Of a stretch of DNA of 17,670 nucleotides, positions 15,067 to 17,670 are shown piece after piece. The notes under the pieces are model-generated. The model was given only the letters and a program-made list of their open reading frames with translations. It had not been told where the DNA came from and made no database searches. The stretch covers positions 1 to 17,670 of the forward strand of contig DAITMF010000055.1 of the NCBI GenBank assembly GCA_036835325.1, read 5' to 3'. This DNA comes from CAMCHP01 sp036835325. Its GTDB lineage: Bacteria; Bacteroidota; Bacteroidia; Flavobacteriales_D; Sanyastnellaceae. Position 1 is the first letter of the stretch. The number at the start of each line of letters is the position of its first letter. Both the position numbers and the translations under genes were made by a program.

Positions 15067-15717
15067 ATGGAAACGCTTTTCACTGTATCATTAATCATTC
15101 ACATCATCAGCGGTTACCTTGCCCTGGCGGCCGGAACCACGGCCATCATTGCTCGGAAAGGACAAAACGTACACCGCAAGGCGGGTCGCCTGTTCGTTCT
15201 CGCCATGCTTGGGGTTGGCGCTTCAGCGTTCAGCATGTCGTCTATCAAAGGCAACCAGTTCTTGTTTCACATCGCCATCTTCACGATGTACCAGGTGTAC
15301 GGCGGATGGCGTGCACTGCGTCAACGCGATTTGCGTGCCAATGCGGTCGATTGGATTGTCGCCTCGGCGGGATTGATCAACGGTGTTGTGATGCTGTTTA
15401 CCGGCAACATAGTACTGATGGTCTTCGGCGGTATCTCGGTGCTGCTGGGCGTGGGCAACCTGCGCACCCACCTGCGGGTGAGGCAAGGGAAGGAAATCCA
15501 CCGCCTTGCGTGGCTCCGCAAACACATCGGCATGATGATGGGCGCTTTCATTGCTACGGTGACCGCCTTCATTGTGGTCAACGTCACCAATGTGCAACCC
15601 GGGTGGGTGCTCTGGCTGGCCCCCACGGCCATCTTCATGCCGGTGATGCAGTACCACACCCGCAGGGTGATGCGGGCCCACCCAGGGGTGATGCGCACAG
15701 CACGCGGACGAGCTTAG
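15067..15717 (+). CDS. DUF2306-like membrane protein
   Basis: A 216-residue integral membrane protein with about six to seven hydrophobic segments. The open frame runs upstream to a TTG at 14959, but that extension is hydrophilic and Pro-rich and unlike the family, so I choose the ATG at 15067 (METLFTVSLIIHIISGY). The HRKAGRLFVLAMLG segment at about residues 38-51 and a second HRLAWLRKHIGMMMGAF segment fit the DUF2306/YoaK-like predicted membrane proteins; these His residues hint at a metal or heme role (inference). Function unknown. It follows the LytTR gene by 111 bp with no clear promoter in the gap, and its stop overlaps that of the convergent moeZ gene by 4 bp. Confidence 0.8.
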   Translation: METLFTVSLIIHIISGYLALAAGTTAIIARKGQNVHRKAGRLFVLAMLGVGASAFSMSSIKGNQFLFHIAIFTMYQVYGGWRALRQRDLRANAVDWIVASAGLINGVVMLFTGNIVLMVFGGISVLLGVGNLRTHLRVRQGKEIHRLAWLRKHIGMMMGAFIATVTAFIVVNVTNVQPGWVLWLAPTAIFMPVMQYHTRRVMRAHPGVMRTARGRA

Positions 15718-16883
15718 TACTTCGCCACTTCGGCGTCGATTTCATCGGCCCAGGCGAGGATGCCGCCTTTGAGGTTGTAGAGGTTGTCGAATCCGAACGC
15801 TGCTTCGAGCTCGCGAATGGCTTTGGCGCTGCGCACGCCGCTTCGGCAGTGCACCACAACCTTCACATCGCGGCGAATGCGCGGGGCGTAGTCGCTCACC
15901 GTTGCCAGGGGCGCGAGTTCTGCACCGAGGTTGGCAATGGCGTACTCGTAGGGTTCGCGCACGTCGATCAGCTGGAAGTCTTCGCCGCGTTCGCGCAGTT
16001 GCTGCAGTTCAAACACGTCGATGGTTTTCACGTCGCTGGTGTCAGAGCGCGTGGTCACTTTCAAGCCGCAGAATTCTTCGTAGTCGATGAGGCCGGTTTG
16101 TGTGGGCTGCTCGCCGTTGAGCGGATTGCTCGGATTGCGCCGCACCTTGAGTGTGCGCGTTTCGAAGGTGGCCGCATCAAAGAGGAAGAGACGTCCGCTC
16201 AGCGTTTCGCCAACGCCCGTGATGACCTTGATGACCTCGTTGGCCTGCAGCGAGCCCAAAATACCCGGCAGCACACCGATCACGCCGCCTTCGGCACAGC
16301 TGGGCACGAGGCCCGGCGGTGGGGGCGAGGGGAAGAGGTCGCGGTAGTTCGGTCCGCGGGTGCCGTCGGCGAGCCGTTCGTTGAACACCGAGGCTTGGCC
16401 TTCAAAGCGGTAAATCGACGCGTACACGTTGACTTTGTCGAGCAGCACGCAGGCGTCGTTGACGAGGTAGCGCGTGGGGAAGTTGTCGGTTCCATCGGCA
16501 ACGACGTCGTAATCGCGCACAATGTCGAGCGCGTTGGCCGAGGTAAACTTCGTGTTGTAGGTGTGGATGGTGATGAACGGATTGAGTTTGCGCAAGCGTT
16601 CGGCGGCGGCTTCAACCTTGGGTCGGCCCACATCGTCGATCGAGAACAGCACCTGCCGCTGCAGGTTGGAGGCGTCGACCACGTCGAAGTCAACGATGCC
16701 GAGGGTGCCTACGCCCGCCGCGGCAAGGTAGAGCAGCAGCGGCGCGCCGAGTCCGCCCGAACCAATCACCAGCACCTTGGCGGCTTTGAGCTTGCGCTGG
16801 CCTTCGATGTTGAATTCGGGAATGATGAGGTGCCGGCTGTAGCGTTCGAGCTCTTCGCGGCTGAATTGAATGTCGGTGCTCAT
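15714..16883 (-). CDS. moeZ: MoeZ-type adenylyl/sulfurtransferase (E1-like domain + rhodanese)
   Basis: A 389-residue cytoplasmic enzyme that adenylates the C-terminal Gly of a ubiquitin-like sulfur carrier and then converts it to a thiocarboxylate. Domain 1 (1-275) has the ATP-binding GSGGLGAP at 41-48, DFD at 65-67, NLQRQ at 73-77, GTDNF at 131-135 and the conserved Cys in VPSCAEGG (Cys196). Domain 2 (about 285-389) is a rhodanese with DVRE at 307-310 and the active loop CRSGVRS at 346-352. The four zinc cysteines of ordinary MoeB are absent: the usual CxxC becomes NYRDLFP (179-185) and the second pair becomes NPLNG (253-257), as I recall for mycobacterial MoeZ. It is the third gene of a likely operon with mec and cysO, 20 bp after cysO. 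Confidence 0.93.
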   Translation of the reverse strand: MSTDIQFSREELERYSRHLIIPEFNIEGQRKLKAAKVLVIGSGGLGAPLLLYLAAAGVGTLGIVDFDVVDASNLQRQVLFSIDDVGRPKVEAAAERLRKLNPFITIHTYNTKFTSANALDIVRDYDVVADGTDNFPTRYLVNDACVLLDKVNVYASIYRFEGQASVFNERLADGTRGPNYRDLFPSPPPPGLVPSCAEGGVIGVLPGILGSLQANEVIKVITGVGETLSGRLFLFDAATFETRTLKVRRNPSNPLNGEQPTQTGLIDYEEFCGLKVTTRSDTSDVKTIDVFELQQLRERGEDFQLIDVREPYEYAIANLGAELAPLATVSDYAPRIRRDVKVVVHCRSGVRSAKAIRELEAAFGFDNLYNLKGGILAWADEIDAEVAKY

Positions 16884-16903
16884 GGCGTTCAGTGGGGGTT
16901 AAG

Positions 16904-17182
16904 TTAGCGACTTCCGCCGGCAATGGCGGGGATGATCGACACTACCGTATCGGCGGCAACGGCGGTTTGGGCGTTGTTGAGCGACTGAATGTCTTCATCG
17001 CCGACGTAGATGCGCACAAACGAGCGAATGGCGCCGTGCTCGTCGAGCAGGTGCGGTTTCAAGCCGCTGTGTGTGGCAATGAGTTCATCGATGATGCCCT
17101 GCACCGTTGGGGCCTGGCTTTCAAACTGCGCTTGGTCGTTGGTGAACTTGCGCAAAGGGGTTGGAATGATCAATCGTGCCAT
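16904..17182 (-). CDS. cysO: CysO-like ubiquitin-fold sulfur carrier with capped Gly-Gly end
   Basis: A 92-residue MoaD/ThiS-family carrier. IPTPLRKFT (6-14), FVRIYVGDEDI (55-65) and IIPAIAGG (83-90) closely resemble mycobacterial CysO, whose C-terminal Gly is converted to a thiocarboxylate and donates sulfur for cysteine synthesis by CysM. Here two residues, Ser91-Arg92, follow the Gly89-Gly90 pair, so the reactive end is masked. The upstream neighbour mec encodes a JAMM protease that could trim it, and the downstream neighbour moeZ encodes the activating enzyme. Spacing is 57 bp from mec and 20 bp to moeZ. Alternative roles in molybdopterin or thiamine synthesis are less likely because of the CysO resemblance and the Mec partner. 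Confidence 0.9.
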   Translation of the reverse strand: MARLIIPTPLRKFTNDQAQFESQAPTVQGIIDELIATHSGLKPHLLDEHGAIRSFVRIYVGDEDIQSLNNAQTAVAADTVVSIIPAIAGGSR

Positions 17183-17239
17183 GGTTAGTGTTGTTTTTTG
17201 TTCTGGGGGATGAGGATTCTATGGGGATGAGCGGCCTGT

Positions 17240-17659
17240 TTACGGTTCACGCACTTCTTCGGGGTCAAACTGCCGGTCCTCGTTCAAGCGCCACGAAGTG
17301 ATGGCTTCAACGGCATCGGGCTGCACTGAAGCAATGATGTAGCTGAATTCGGGCAGGGCCACGGCACGGTCGTGCTCGCTCGGGATAGCAGGGTGCAGTG
17401 GATGGCTGTGGTACACACCGAGCAGTTCGAGGCCCTGTTCAAGGGCGTAGCGTTCGGCCTTCATGTAGTCAATCGGATGGATTTCAAAGCGGCGCCGCTG
17501 GTCGCCCTCTTTGGCGTTGGTCACCGGTTGGGCCTCGGTCACGGCGCGGAGGTCGCCGTCTTTCCGTCCGAAAAAGAAGCCACAGCACTCGTTCGGGAAG
17601 CAGCGCAGTGCATCGTCAACGATGACGGCTTTGGCCTGAGGGTGCAGCAGTAAGCTCAT
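17240..17659 (-). CDS. mec: Mec-type JAMM/MPN+ metalloprotease
   Basis: A 139-residue zinc peptidase of the JAB/MPN family (M67-like). The full JAMM signature is present: Glu24 in PNECCGFFFG, His84-Ser-His86, then exactly ten residues to Asp97, with Ser94 in IPSEHD. In Mycobacterium, Mec removes the newly made cysteine from CysO; related JAMM proteases trim residues after the Gly-Gly of carrier proteins. Either role fits here, and the carrier next door carries a two-residue tail. The ATG at 17657-17659 lies near the window edge, and the promoter and any upstream partner such as cysM lie outside. Length is normal for the family and the end (EEVREP) is complete. Confidence 0.9.
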   Translation of the reverse strand: MSLLLHPQAKAVIVDDALRCFPNECCGFFFGRKDGDLRAVTEAQPVTNAKEGDQRRRFEIHPIDYMKAERYALEQGLELLGVYHSHPLHPAIPSEHDRAVALPEFSYIIASVQPDAVEAITSWRLNEDRQFDPEEVREP

Positions 17660-17670
17660 CGTTTCTGAAG

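Noticed and set aside
15306..16907. Long plus-strand open frame (533 codons) over the moeZ region
   Set aside because: It lies antisense to moeZ, whose domain motifs are complete, and overlaps the DUF2306-like gene in another frame. The frame is open because of GC-rich codon bias and has no recognisable domain.

Overview
The window looks like a chromosomal segment of a Bacteroidota bacterium, most likely Flavobacteriales. Four secreted proteins end in a type IX secretion (T9SS) C-terminal sorting domain, counting one that is frame-broken. Two minus-strand genes carry a TAnnTTTG-type -7 element a few bases from the start codon. The secreted proteins use Cys-rich GC...ACNYNP...DDGSC modules familiar from this group. 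No rRNA, tRNA, CRISPR, transposase or phage replication gene was seen.

Layout. (a) 1-3115: two adjacent secreted paralogues share an N-terminal domain but have different C-termini. The first has five exact-length 53-residue Cys-rich repeats and a T9SS domain. The second has a calcium-loop, dockerin-like end. (b) 3109-6653: a five-heme cytochrome c (minus) and a PQQ-type glucose/sorbosone dehydrogenase (plus) diverge from a 77-bp gap; both are T9SS cargo and could form an extracellular oxidation pair. (c) 6650-7478: a small membrane-anchored protein, then about 445 bp of non-coding DNA with two strong inverted repeats and a C8 tract. (d) 7479-12021: a plus-strand run of secreted genes: a tail-fibre-like protein, a probably surface-exposed lipoprotein, and a 921-residue T9SS protein split into three frames by what look like two compensating single-base indels. 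By eye this block is more AT-rich than its flanks. (e) 12022-12642: a 621-bp gap with a roughly 100-bp imperfect tandem repeat, three copies plus a partial. (f) 12643-15717: Thermus-type isocitrate dehydrogenase (icd), a membrane-bound LytTR regulator only 3 bp downstream, and a DUF2306-like membrane protein. (g) 17659-15714, minus: mec (JAMM protease), cysO (ubiquitin-like sulfur carrier) and moeZ (E1-like enzyme fused to rhodanese), a protein-thiocarboxylate sulfur-transfer operon.

The most interesting biology is region (g). The carrier does not end in the reactive Gly-Gly but in Gly-Gly-Ser-Arg, so the adjacent JAMM protease would probably have to remove two residues before MoeZ can activate it, as known for QbsE/QbsD in thioquinolobactin synthesis. 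Other points of note are the hybrid 53-residue repeats, the cytochrome/dehydrogenase pair, the repeat array before icd, a 20-nt sequence shared between non-coding DNA and the linker of the LytTR protein, and the fact that all three convergent gene pairs overlap at their stop codons.
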